Below, piece by piece: positions 16,556 through 23,853 of a stretch of 31,652 nt of DNA (position 1 is its first letter; the number at the start of each line of letters is the position of its first letter). The translations under genes were made by a program, and so were the position numbers. Below the pieces are notes generated by a model, which ran no database searches, had not been told where the DNA came from, and saw only the letters and a list, made by a program, of their open reading frames with translations. The DNA lies in contig NZ_DAXETW010000134.1 in NCBI RefSeq assembly GCF_051155795.1, forward strand, positions 1-31,652, in the 5' to 3' direction. Source of the stretch: Longibacter sp051155795. GTDB taxonomy: Bacteria; Bacteroidota; Rhodothermia; Rhodothermales; Salinibacteraceae.

Positions 16556-17428
16556 TTACAGGTTCAGCGTGTACTGCGCGCCGACCACCCGTTCGTCCCC
16601 GGCGTGCACGATGACGAGCGCTTCGTACTGACCGGACGGAAGCGCATCGAGCCCGAGCCGGTGGCGCGTGGACGTGCTGGGGTACAGGCGCGTGGGCATA
16701 GACTTCGTCCGGCTGACGACCGCGCCCTCGCTGTCGTAGACCTCCAGTTGCAGGTACGGGCGGTGGAGCGACGTGCCTTCGTTGGCCACGTCCACGACCA
16801 GCGTCGGGGCGTCCTTTCCCTCCGCAAGCTCGGCCCCCGCCACGGAGACCGCGGATCCGGCATCATCGGCCGTTCCCCCATTGTCCGCGGTGCGGATATG
16901 GGTGGCGACCTGCACCCCGAACCGGGTGACCTGCCGGACGCCGAACTCGTGCTGCTCCTCCGTGCCCGGCAGCGTTGCCTCGGCAGACCCGGCAAGCACC
17001 GGCTCCACCATGACCACGCTCCAGTACGTCCCGCGGAGCGTCTGTCCGGACGCATCCACACCCGGGACCTGCACCTCGTAGCTGACCTCGACTTTTTCCC
17101 GCGGAGGCAGCGTCAAGATCCGGGGACGGAGTTCGATCCAGGGTGCATTCGATCGTGCGTGGGATCCCGGCTCGTCAAACTGGTTCTGGCCGTCCGCGCT
17201 GAACCGGTAGTCCTGCACCGTCAGCCGGGCCTGCTGCGGCTCGCCCGTCAGGTTTTCCAGAACAACCGTCCCGCGATACATCGTGCCCGCCTCCACGTGA
17301 CGATCGTCGACGAGGGAGGATCGGACGGCGATCTGTGCCTGCACCGTCGACGACGAAGCGCAGAGAAGGGCGAGAACGAGAGCAGCGCGAAGCATGCGCG
17401 TGAGCGCCGGAGTGGGTCGGTCCGTCAT
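16556..17428 (-). CDS. PapD-like periplasmic chaperone
   Basis: This 290-residue secreted protein has a signal peptide (about 1-31, cleavage near VQAQ). The first Ig-like domain (32-145) has the chaperone layout: an N-terminal strand IAVRSSLVDDRHVEAG, then GTVVLENLTGEPQQARLTVQDY, then the block APWIELRPRILTLPPREKVEVSYEVQVP. The last block corresponds to the F1-G1 region that donates a strand to pilus subunits. A second beta-domain (about 160-290) ends in VVGAQYTLNL. It resembles fimbrial chaperones and DUF916-type surface proteins. The open frame extends upstream to 17584, overlapping the previous gene, but ATG at 17428 directly precedes the signal peptide and leaves a 55-nt gap. It lies between two small secreted proteins and the usher-like gene. 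Confidence 0.7.
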   Translation of the reverse strand: MTDRPTPALTRMLRAALVLALLCASSSTVQAQIAVRSSLVDDRHVEAGTMYRGTVVLENLTGEPQQARLTVQDYRFSADGQNQFDEPGSHARSNAPWIELRPRILTLPPREKVEVSYEVQVPGVDASGQTLRGTYWSVVMVEPVLAGSAEATLPGTEEQHEFGVRQVTRFGVQVATHIRTADNGGTADDAGSAVSVAGAELAEGKDAPTLVVDVANEGTSLHRPYLQLEVYDSEGAVVSRTKSMPTRLYPSTSTRHRLGLDALPSGQYEALVIVHAGDERVVGAQYTLNL

Positions 17429-17464
17429 GACAAAAAAGGCGAGGGATGATAGGAAACGGAAAAG

Positions 17465-17476
17465 GCCGTGCACGGC
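17465..17476. promoter_or_regulatory. 12-bp palindrome between pilin-like gene 2 and chaperone
   Basis: GCCGTGCACGGC is perfectly palindromic and on the minus strand is followed by CTTTTCC. It may form a small attenuating hairpin that lowers expression of the chaperone and usher relative to the subunit genes. A binding site is equally possible. Confidence 0.3.
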
Positions 17477-17483
17477 ACTCGGA

Positions 17484-17969
17484 CTACTGCGCGAGGATCG
17501 TGTAGCGGACGATATGGTCATCTGCACCGGTACCATCCTGTGCGCGTACGACGGTTCGGTACCGGAGCGTGGCCGTGCCTTCACAGTTCAGAAACAGGCA
17601 GAAAATGTTTGGCAACGTGATGTCGCGAATCAGATCCTGCGACACCATCCCGTCTGTGAGGGGAATCGCTCCCTGCGTCGTCCCCCGTGACACGTTGCGA
17701 GCCTGAACCGAAAGGTCGAATTGCTGACCGGGACAGGTGGTCGAGACGATAACCTTGCGCGTGCCGAAGGAGCCGAGTCGGTACCGCAGGCGCGCGGCAT
17801 CATTGACGGCGGGCGCCGGATCCTGCCCGGCCGCAGCACTTCCCGGGACAAGCTCCACAGGGCCGCCTTCCACGCGGACCTGGCCGTGAACCGGCGACGA
17901 CGTCACCAGGACGAGGACGACCGCAAGGATCGCTGCCAGGAGACGCCGGGTTGAAGGAAAGACGTGCAT
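17484..17969 (-). CDS. Small secreted pilin-like protein 2 (cysteine-containing)
   Basis: I recognise no family for this 161-residue protein. It has a signal peptide (about 1-30, ending VHGQ). The rest is predicted beta-rich: LRYRLGSFGTRKVIVSTTCPG, FDLSVQARNV, EGTATLRYRTVVRAQ. Three Cys (79, 124, 129) follow the signal peptide; Cys124/129 flank a hydrophobic LFLN turn. The C-terminus is VRYTILAQ, nearly identical to the end of the neighbouring subunit gene (VTYTILAQ). In chaperone-usher systems the C-terminal strand is what the chaperone binds, so this supports a subunit role, perhaps a tip or minor subunit. It lies 55 nt upstream of the chaperone gene. Confidence 0.6.
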   Translation of the reverse strand: MHVFPSTRRLLAAILAVVLVLVTSSPVHGQVRVEGGPVELVPGSAAAGQDPAPAVNDAARLRYRLGSFGTRKVIVSTTCPGQQFDLSVQARNVSRGTTQGAIPLTDGMVSQDLIRDITLPNIFCLFLNCEGTATLRYRTVVRAQDGTGADDHIVRYTILAQ

Positions 17970-17995
17970 GAGCCCGCGGGCCGAATCAAGAATGC

Positions 17996-18093
17996 AGGCC
18001 CTCGTGTTCGGGGCCTCTTCGACCGATCGGCAGCCGGCAGTGTGAAGGCGATGCGATCAGAGACGCGGGGACAGGCTCAATGCCCGCCCCCGC
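17996..18093. other. Hairpins in the gap between the two pilin-like genes
   Basis: Two GC-rich stem-loops lie in the 164-nt gap: GCGGGG/CCCCGC (18065-18070 with 18088-18093, with an inner GGC/GCC) and AGGCCC/GGGCCT (17996-18001 with 18011-18016). Neither is followed by a U-tract. They could stabilise the upstream subunit mRNA or partly terminate after it, giving more major subunit. Confidence 0.35.
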
Positions 18094-18133
18094 ATTCCGA
18101 CCGCGTCGACCCACCGGCTGGATCGGGGATGGA

Positions 18134-18628
18134 TTATTGGGCGAGGATGGTGTAGGTGACCGTCTGCGTGTACGTACCCGGCGCATCCGTCGCGCTCGCC
18201 TCGGCCGTGTACGTGATGCCGAGGTCGGTTTCCGACGTGGGCGCGATGTCGGTCACGAGGTCTGTCGCGTCGGACGCGTTCAGCAGCTGCTGGCCAACGG
18301 ACTGCCCGGTGGAGGGGGCATCCAGTTCAACGCTCAGCTGAATGTTGCCCGCGTACTCTGCGCTCAGAATGGCCGTGATCTTGCGCGCGGCACTGCTGTT
18401 CGTGGTCATCGCGTATGTGCTCGCAGCGGTCTTCGGTGTCGGGGCTTCGCCCGGCGCGGCTGCGTCCAGGACGATGTCGACGTTTCCGCCCACTTCGATG
18501 GCGTTGATTTCCTGCACGATGATCGACACGTCGTGGCTTGCGTCGTCGGACGCCTGCGCGGAAACGGACGCCGGAGCAAGGATGGCGAAGGAAGCGGCGG
18601 CGAGGAGAAGAACGATAAACTGTTTCAT
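18134..18628 (-). CDS. Small secreted pilin-like protein 1 (probable major subunit)
   Basis: This 164-residue secreted protein has a clear signal peptide (1-24, cleavage near SVSA-QA). The mature part is Ala/Thr/Ser-rich with alternating beta-strands (VSIIVQEINAIEVGGNVDIVLD, KITAILSAEYAGNIQLSVEL, LGITYTAEA, GTYTQTVTYTILAQ). It has no Cys or Trp, is acidic, and ends in an alternating strand like those of spore-coat-U and DUF4402-type pilins (GTYxxTVTYT). The last six residues equal those of the next gene. It is the first gene of the locus, so probably the most expressed subunit. Polymerisation is inferred from context; no database family was recognised with certainty. Confidence 0.65.
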   Translation of the reverse strand: MKQFIVLLLAAASFAILAPASVSAQASDDASHDVSIIVQEINAIEVGGNVDIVLDAAAPGEAPTPKTAASTYAMTTNSSAARKITAILSAEYAGNIQLSVELDAPSTGQSVGQQLLNASDATDLVTDIAPTSETDLGITYTAEASATDAPGTYTQTVTYTILAQ

Positions 18629-18886
18629 GGTGCAATCGTCAGAGAGTCAGGAGAGAACATGGGACCGGCGGGAGAAAACCCGTGCCGGCGTCGGGTGGGC
18701 GGTTGCCCGTCGTAAGCAGTCCCAATGTTCATGTCAGCGGTCACCGATGACGGCATTCTTCGACGAAGCCCCGAAATCTTTCGACGAATGCGCGAGCGAC
18801 CTCGATTTTATCTCTGACAACGCATCGAACGACACATCTCACCACATTTCCTTCAAATACAAAACGGTCTCTACAACACCTCGTGC

Positions 18887-18902
18887 TGCGATTGTCGTGC
18901 CA
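18887..18902 (-). promoter_or_regulatory. Sigma-54 promoter of the pilus-like locus
   Basis: On the minus strand TGGCACGACAATCGCA matches the consensus TGGCACG-N4-TTGCA at all positions but one, with exact GG-GC spacing. It lies about 260 nt upstream of the first pilin-like gene on the same strand. Confidence 0.6.
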
Positions 18903-18932
18903 GAAATGTAACGTCATCTTGAATCGCGAGGC

Positions 18933-18967
18933 CTCACCACGGACGGGTGAGACCGCTGTCGGGCGGT
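18933..18967. promoter_or_regulatory. Two inverted repeats upstream of the sigma-54 element
   Basis: CTCACC-N7-GGTGAG (18933-18951) and ACCGC-N6-GCGGT (18952-18967) lie 31-65 bp upstream of the -24 box. They differ from the TGTGCG palindromes of the ABC transporter genes and could bind a different activator. Confidence 0.3.
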
Positions 18968-19113
18968 TCTGGACGCCGGAAAAAATTACGTCCGAACAGA
19001 CAAGAACCCGGTGACGGTGCAAACGGACGCCCAGACAGGGACGCCGAAAGGGACGCAGTACGCGCGACGGGCCGCCTCAAATTCGGCCGCGTGTATCAAG
19101 AATGAAAACCTTC

Positions 19114-19452
19114 TCACTCCTGACTCTGCTCGCCGGCATCGTCGGCCCCCTGCGTTCCGGAGGTGCGCCGGCGAAAGGTGAGGGGCACGGCGTTGCCGCC
19201 CGGCGCTCCGATTTGAACGAGGGTCCACGCCGGGTCGTAGTGCCGGACAAAGGTGCGGAGCTGCTCGAACCGTGTGTCGGCATCGGCATCGGGCGCGAAG
19301 CGGACCGCTTCGATTCGATAGCGAAGGAGCTGAGATCGCGTACCGCTCGCGACACGGATATCGATCGTTTCCCCTTCGTCAGGGAGCGGGATGGGAATCG
19401 ATAGCTGCTGCACAACAGAGAGCTGTTCCTGTGATTGGCTACGCGCCCCCAC
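19114..19452 (-). CDS. Hypothetical protein downstream of FtsX permease 2
   Basis: I recognise no family for this protein of about 112 residues. Its centre is protein-like, with balanced composition and GC-rich third positions: SIPIPLPDEGETIDIRVASG, LLRYRIEAVRFAPDADADTRFEQLRTFVRHYDPAWTLVQIGAPG, VPLTFRRR. No ATG is available; GTG at 19452 is the best start, 45 nt after the permease stop. The frame is the same as the permease frame and is open all the way from that stop codon. It may therefore be a translationally coupled small protein or, less likely, a readthrough extension. It could be a soluble accessory factor of the transporter. Confidence 0.5.
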   Translation of the reverse strand: MGARSQSQEQLSVVQQLSIPIPLPDEGETIDIRVASGTRSQLLRYRIEAVRFAPDADADTRFEQLRTFVRHYDPAWTLVQIGAPGGNAVPLTFRRRTSGTQGADDAGEQSQE

Positions 19453-19497
19453 CCTTGCGTGGGTTGCGCAACGTGTCCAGAGAGCGCCTTTCCCCCG

Positions 19498-21897
19498 TCA
19501 TTCGGTTCGCAGGACGACGGACGGCTCCGTTCCTGCCGCCCGGTAGGTTTGCGTCGCGACGACGGCAAGCGCGACAGTGCCAAGGCCCAGCGCACAGGCC
19601 CCGAGGACCCAAGGACTCACCGGGATGTGATAGGCAAAAACCTGCATCCACGTACGATTGATGAGCCACGCGATCGGGAGGGCAATGAGGCTCGTGCCGG
19701 CGATGAGACCAACGTAGCGGCGGGTCAATAGCCAGACGAGTGCCTTCTGGGTGGCACCGAGCGCCTTCCGGACGCCGACCTCCTTTCGTCGTCGTTCGAC
19801 CATATGAACCGCCGTTCCGAACAGTCCGAGGCTACTGATCAAGATCGCCAGTAGTGAGACGACCCCAACGATGGAGGAGGCATCGCGCATCGCTCGATGC
19901 ATCGGGTTGTCGTATACTTTCTCCGCGAGAGGGATAACCGTTGCTTCGTGGAGCGGCTTCAAATCCGACCAGATCGCCTCGACCTGAGAGGCCGCTGCCT
20001 GCATCTGTCCGGGTCGCGCCTGCACGATGGCCTGGCTGAGACGAGACGGCCCCGTGTACAGAACGAGCGGCCCGATTGGGCTCGTCATGAAATCGTAGTG
20101 GTAGTCGCGCACAACCCCGATCACCTCGTGCAGAGCGCCCTCGAACCGGATCGTCTGCCCGACCGCATCGGCCGGCGTGGCATATCCGAGTCGGGCGATG
20201 GTCTGCTCGTTTACCAGGACGGCGGACGTGGAATCGGCCCCACGATGATCCGGGTACGATCGACCGGCTGCAAGCTCAAGTCCCATCACGTCCGGGAAAG
20301 ACGTGTCGATGGCATACGTGGTGACGTTCAGCGGGTCCGCGCTCTCTCGCTCGATCTGCGCCCCCATTCTCGAACCAGACACCGGGTGCGACGACGTCAT
20401 CGTAACGGCCTCCACTGCCGGGGCCTGCGCGAGCTCGGAGCGAAGGGTTTCGATGGAGCGTCCGTCGATGTCGACCACGAGACGGTTGTTCGTTTCGAAG
20501 CCGTACTCCGTTTCCACCATGAAGTCGACCTGCCCGGCCAGCAATGCAGCTACGCTGACGAATACGAGCGCCAGCGCAAACTGTCCACTGGCCAGCGCCG
20601 TTCGGAGCCGGGGCGATGATCCGCCTGCCGCCCCGCCCGGCGACGATGCGAGGATCCGTGCCGGCTGAACCCTCGAGAGCCGTAAGGCCGGGTAGACGCC
20701 GGCGAAAAGGCCTGTGAGTAGGGCGAACCCGACGAAAATCAACACGAGGGCAGGGTCGAAGAGGTGCGACGGTGAAACGGATGCACCCAGCATCTGAAGC
20801 GGTCGGAGGCGGTTGAACGCCGGCAGCAGCCATGCCAGCAATACGTATCCGAGCCCGAGCGACATCAGCGCGAGTAAGACGGCCTCGGTCATCAGTTGCA
20901 TAACGATTTGCCCGCGCCCGGCGCCGGTCGTCTTCCGAACACCAATTTCCTGCGATCGGCTCATCGCCCGGGCGACGGACAGGCTGACATAGTTGAAGCC
21001 CGCCGCCAGCATGACCAGGAGAGCAAGACCCACCAGCACGTACACGACCCTGCCGGAAAGGCTGTAGCTCGCAATCTCGTTCGAAAGCTGCGGCCCGAGC
21101 GCGATATCGCCCAGGCGCTGAATCGAGAAGTCGATGCGCGTCTCCTGCCCGGCGTACTGCCGATCGGCGATACCCGCGAGCAGCGACTCTATGTTGGCCA
21201 TGGACGCCCCGTCGTCAATCCGGGCGTAGGTAGCGAACGTCCAGGTATTGCGCCAGTCCTCCACCTGCGACCCCCGCGGCAGATCCTGGAGCGTGCGAAA
21301 TGATGCCAGCATATCGAAGGTCAGGTGCGTCTTTCCAGGCGGCTCCGCGACAATCCCGGCAACCGTGAAGGTGGTGTGATCTTCGATCGTGACCGTTTTC
21401 CCGATCGCCGGTCCGTTGCCGAAGAGTTTCTCGGCGAGGTCTTCCTTAAGCAATATCTGCCCGGGCCGGCCCAGCGCCCCCCGCGGATCTCCTCCCTCCT
21501 TCAGTTCAAACCCGAACAGGTCGAAAAAGGAGGGCTCGGCGTACAAGCCGTCTGCCGAGATGCCTTCGCGGTCCGTGTACACCAACGCACGGATCTGGCC
21601 GATGCGTGTGGTCTGCTGAATCGACGGAATCTCATCCTCCATCGCCGGGGCAAGTGGCGCCGGAGCAGCCGCCCGCATGGAGCCGGCGTCGCCATTCGAA
21701 TTCACCTCCTGGGACAGCACACGCACGATGCGATCACGCTCCGGATGGAAGCGGTCGTATCGCACCTGGTCCCACACCAGCGCAAGCACCAGCAGGCAGA
21801 CAGACATCCCAGAGGCGAGGCCGAGGATGTTGATGGACGAAAAAAGGGCGTGGCTTCGAAGGGACCGCCAGGCCGTCTTCCAGTAACTAACCCACAT
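19498..21897 (-). CDS. FtsX/MacB-type ABC transporter permease 2
   Basis: This 799-residue inner-membrane permease has the same double MacB_PCD-FtsX architecture as its two relatives in the window. The first helix is at about 21-42, coupling motifs are EIGVRKTTGA (317-326) and EVGVRKALGA (706-715), and a final 94-residue three-helix module ends EPSVVLRTE. An upstream start (22020) is open but the 41 extra residues are non-membrane and would overlap the ATPase gene; ATG at 21897 gives the family start (MWVSYWKTAWRSLRSH). It lies 140 nt after the ABC ATPase gene on the same strand and is its most likely partner in a PDZ-ATPase-permease operon. Confidence 0.92.
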   Translation of the reverse strand: MWVSYWKTAWRSLRSHALFSSINILGLASGMSVCLLVLALVWDQVRYDRFHPERDRIVRVLSQEVNSNGDAGSMRAAAPAPLAPAMEDEIPSIQQTTRIGQIRALVYTDREGISADGLYAEPSFFDLFGFELKEGGDPRGALGRPGQILLKEDLAEKLFGNGPAIGKTVTIEDHTTFTVAGIVAEPPGKTHLTFDMLASFRTLQDLPRGSQVEDWRNTWTFATYARIDDGASMANIESLLAGIADRQYAGQETRIDFSIQRLGDIALGPQLSNEIASYSLSGRVVYVLVGLALLVMLAAGFNYVSLSVARAMSRSQEIGVRKTTGAGRGQIVMQLMTEAVLLALMSLGLGYVLLAWLLPAFNRLRPLQMLGASVSPSHLFDPALVLIFVGFALLTGLFAGVYPALRLSRVQPARILASSPGGAAGGSSPRLRTALASGQFALALVFVSVAALLAGQVDFMVETEYGFETNNRLVVDIDGRSIETLRSELAQAPAVEAVTMTSSHPVSGSRMGAQIERESADPLNVTTYAIDTSFPDVMGLELAAGRSYPDHRGADSTSAVLVNEQTIARLGYATPADAVGQTIRFEGALHEVIGVVRDYHYDFMTSPIGPLVLYTGPSRLSQAIVQARPGQMQAAASQVEAIWSDLKPLHEATVIPLAEKVYDNPMHRAMRDASSIVGVVSLLAILISSLGLFGTAVHMVERRRKEVGVRKALGATQKALVWLLTRRYVGLIAGTSLIALPIAWLINRTWMQVFAYHIPVSPWVLGACALGLGTVALAVVATQTYRAAGTEPSVVLRTE

Positions 21898-22037
21898 GGT
21901 CGTGTGTGACGGGGATGGATAATATGCTGGATGGAAGAGCGATCGAGCCAACACCCGGTGTCGCTCACGGTGCAGACATACGTCTTGAAGGAACGCGTCG
22001 AAGAAACCGCCCCCCGGCACGCCCTGGCCAGAGCGCC

Positions 22038-22739
22038 TCAGGCCGCCGTGGCAGCGCCGGCATCGACGGCTACGTCCTCATCTACGGCACCGTCCACCAG
22101 ACGAACGATGCGATCGCCGTAGCCCGCCTGCTTCTCGGAGTGGGTGACCTGCACGATCGTCACCCCCTCGTTCCGGTTCAGGTTGCGAAGCGTCTGCATG
22201 ATCTCCTCGCCCTGGGCCGACTGCAGATTGCCCGTCGGCTCGTCAGCGAGAATCACGCGCGGCTCAATGATCAGCGCACGAGCCACGCCGACGAGCTGCT
22301 GCTGGCCGCCGGAGAGCTGACTCGGGAAGAGCTTTTGCTTTGCAACCAGCGAGAAGCGATCGAGCATTTCCGCCACCTTGCTCTTCCGCTCCGACCGGCC
22401 CAGGCCCTTGTAGAGCAGGGGGGTTTCGAGATTCTCGTAGACCGTCAGATCGTCGATCAGGTGGTAAGCCTGGAAGACGAACCCGATCTGCGTCCGGTGC
22501 AACTCCGTCCGTTGCTTCTCCGACAGCGAGGATGTCGGGGTGCCGCGAAACTGATATTCTCCGTCGGACGGCTCGTCCAGGAGACCCATGATGTGCAGGA
22601 GCGTGGACTTTCCCGCCCCGGACGGCCCCATGATCGTGACGAACTCGCCAGCCTCAATCTCGAGCGACACGCGACGAAGCACGAAGGCTCGCTTGAAGCC
22701 GTTGCGGTACGACTTGGTGATGTTGCGCAGGGAAATCAT
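22038..22739 (-). CDS. ABC transporter ATP-binding protein (LolD/MacB type)
   Basis: This 233-residue ATPase powers the FtsX-type permeases from the cytoplasmic face. All motifs are present: Walker A GPSGAGKS (38-45), Q-loop Gln90, signature LSGGQQ (142-147), Walker B VILADEP (162-168) and switch His200. The lead-in MISLRNITKSY and IMGLLDEPSDGEYQFRG are typical of the LolD/MacB/FtsE branch. After the signature it reads QQLVGVARA where most relatives have QQRVAIARA. The Ala/Asp-rich tail after 218 is nonconserved. It is the only ABC ATPase in the window, with three permeases, so it may serve more than one. Confidence 0.94.
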   Translation of the reverse strand: MISLRNITKSYRNGFKRAFVLRRVSLEIEAGEFVTIMGPSGAGKSTLLHIMGLLDEPSDGEYQFRGTPTSSLSEKQRTELHRTQIGFVFQAYHLIDDLTVYENLETPLLYKGLGRSERKSKVAEMLDRFSLVAKQKLFPSQLSGGQQQLVGVARALIIEPRVILADEPTGNLQSAQGEEIMQTLRNLNRNEGVTIVQVTHSEKQAGYGDRIVRLVDGAVDEDVAVDAGAATAA

Positions 22740-22888
22740 GACGGAAGGCGGCGCGGGGAGCGGAAGGTATGGTTGGAAACAGAAGCCGTCAGAGAGACCG
22801 TCTCACGAATGGCGTGCGGACGGTGTATTCGCGAAGATGGGCGTCCCGTGCGTGGATCCACGTCTGTCGACGGCCTCCAGCTGAAATG

Positions 22889-23644
22889 CTATTTGGCAGC
22901 AGAGACGGATGCCTTGCGGTCGAGAGCGAGATAGACCGTGCGAGCCGTCACATCGGCGCCCGACTGCACCTGGAGCTGCAACGGCCGATCGTCGGCCCGC
23001 GCGGTTCGAAGCGCGTCGCGCAGTAGGAGCGGGGTCGGATCATCCTCCATTCCATCGATGCTCAGGATACGGGTACCGGGCCGGATGCCGGCATGATGAG
23101 CCGGCGACTCCCGTTCGACATCCCGAACATGAAGAGCCTTCGTGGATCTCACGGACCCGGTCACGCCGATGCCAAGCGAGGGGAACGTCACTGCATAATA
23201 CGAGGCGGGCGCCCACACCCAGTCGACCACCGGACCCGTCGGGGTATCTTGCAGTGCTACCTCGGCCGCGAGCCGGTCCGCGTCAAAAATTCGGAGCCCC
23301 CCACCGCGTCGGTCGATGGACGTGGCGTCCGCGGGACGGCCGTGCACGTGAGGAGAGACAACGCCATCGAGAATCGCGACGCCCGTCGCGCCTTCCACGT
23401 ACACGACACGGTCCGCTTCGTCGGCGTCAACAGTGCCGAGAGCCGGGAACGCTTCTGCCTCCGGACCGGCGGCAGGGCGCCATCGCTGTGCGTCCTCCAC
23501 ACGATCGGTCGAAGGGATCGCCGGCGTCGCATGGATGGCGGCGGACGAGGTCACGAGCGCCTGCGTGGTAGACGCAACGTCGGACGCAAGCGCGCCCGCC
23601 GCGACCACGAGTAGACTCAGCAGGTAGACGATAAAGCTGTACAT
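22889..23644 (-). CDS. Secreted PDZ-domain protein
   Basis: This 251-residue protein has an N-terminal signal sequence or membrane anchor (about 1-21), a non-conserved middle region (40-160), and a PDZ domain at about 165-245 (ALHVRDVERESPAHHAGIRPGTRILSIDGM). There is no protease domain. PDZ modules of this kind bind exposed C-termini or unfolded segments in the periplasm. It is the first gene of the unit with the ABC ATPase and FtsX permease 2, which makes it a candidate periplasmic substrate receptor or adaptor for that transporter. Its upstream DNA carries the paired palindromes and a sigma-54-like promoter. Confidence 0.75.
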   Translation of the reverse strand: MYSFIVYLLSLLVVAAGALASDVASTTQALVTSSAAIHATPAIPSTDRVEDAQRWRPAAGPEAEAFPALGTVDADEADRVVYVEGATGVAILDGVVSPHVHGRPADATSIDRRGGGLRIFDADRLAAEVALQDTPTGPVVDWVWAPASYYAVTFPSLGIGVTGSVRSTKALHVRDVERESPAHHAGIRPGTRILSIDGMEDDPTPLLLRDALRTARADDRPLQLQVQSGADVTARTVYLALDRKASVSAAK

Positions 23645-23692
23645 GGCGGCCTGGTATCAACGATGTCCATGAGAGGTATACAGCTGTAGTCG

Positions 23693-23708
23693 TACAACGC
23701 GTGTACCA
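23693..23708 (-). promoter_or_regulatory. Sigma-54-like promoter of the PDZ-ATPase-permease unit
   Basis: On the minus strand TGGTACACGCGTTGTA has the -24 (TGGTAC) and -12 (TTGTA) layout with correct spacing, about 50 nt before the PDZ gene. It closely resembles the element at 26475-26490 (shared TGGyACAyrCGTTGT). The -12 C is replaced by T in both. Confidence 0.45.
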
Positions 23709-23771
23709 TGTACGCCGGGTCCTCGGGATCGGCCTTAGACCGTCGCTTTCGGCATATCGCGGGAGATCGGG

Positions 23772-23808
23772 TGTGCGATTTCGCACGCCGGTTGTGCGCG
23801 ATCGCTCA
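23772..23808. promoter_or_regulatory. Paired 16-bp palindromes (candidate enhancer sites) upstream of the PDZ gene
   Basis: TGTGCGATTTCGCACG (23772-23787) and TGTGCGCGATCGCTCA (23793-23808) start 21 bp apart and lie about 64 bp upstream of the -24 element. They lie in the gap after FtsX permease 3 and match the pairs at 13083 and 26542. Confidence 0.6.
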
Positions 23809-23853
23809 TGCGAACACCGGTAGGGGCTGGCGTAGCACAGCCGCGGTCGCGGC

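Larger units (their letters stand above)
18629..19113. other. Intergenic region upstream of the pilus-like locus
   Basis: This 485-nt gap holds no convincing gene. It contains the sigma-54 element at 18887-18902 and inverted repeats at 18933-18967, leaving a leader of roughly 250 nt before the first pilin-like gene. Two GGGACGC copies 12 bp apart lie around 19036-19055. Confidence 0.5.

Noticed and set aside
16151..17449. 432-codon plus-strand open frame over the chaperone and usher 5' end
   Set aside because: Composition is Arg/His/Asp-skewed and the minus-strand frames have signal peptides and Ig-like domains.
18741..19022. 93-codon minus-strand ORF upstream of the pilin-like gene
   Set aside because: Cys/Arg/Val-rich with no family, and it spans the predicted sigma-54 promoter.
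19077..19595. 172-codon minus-strand frame overlapping the permease 2 end
   Set aside because: Ser/Arg/Pro-rich with no fold; the alternative frame at 19114-19452 looks more like protein.
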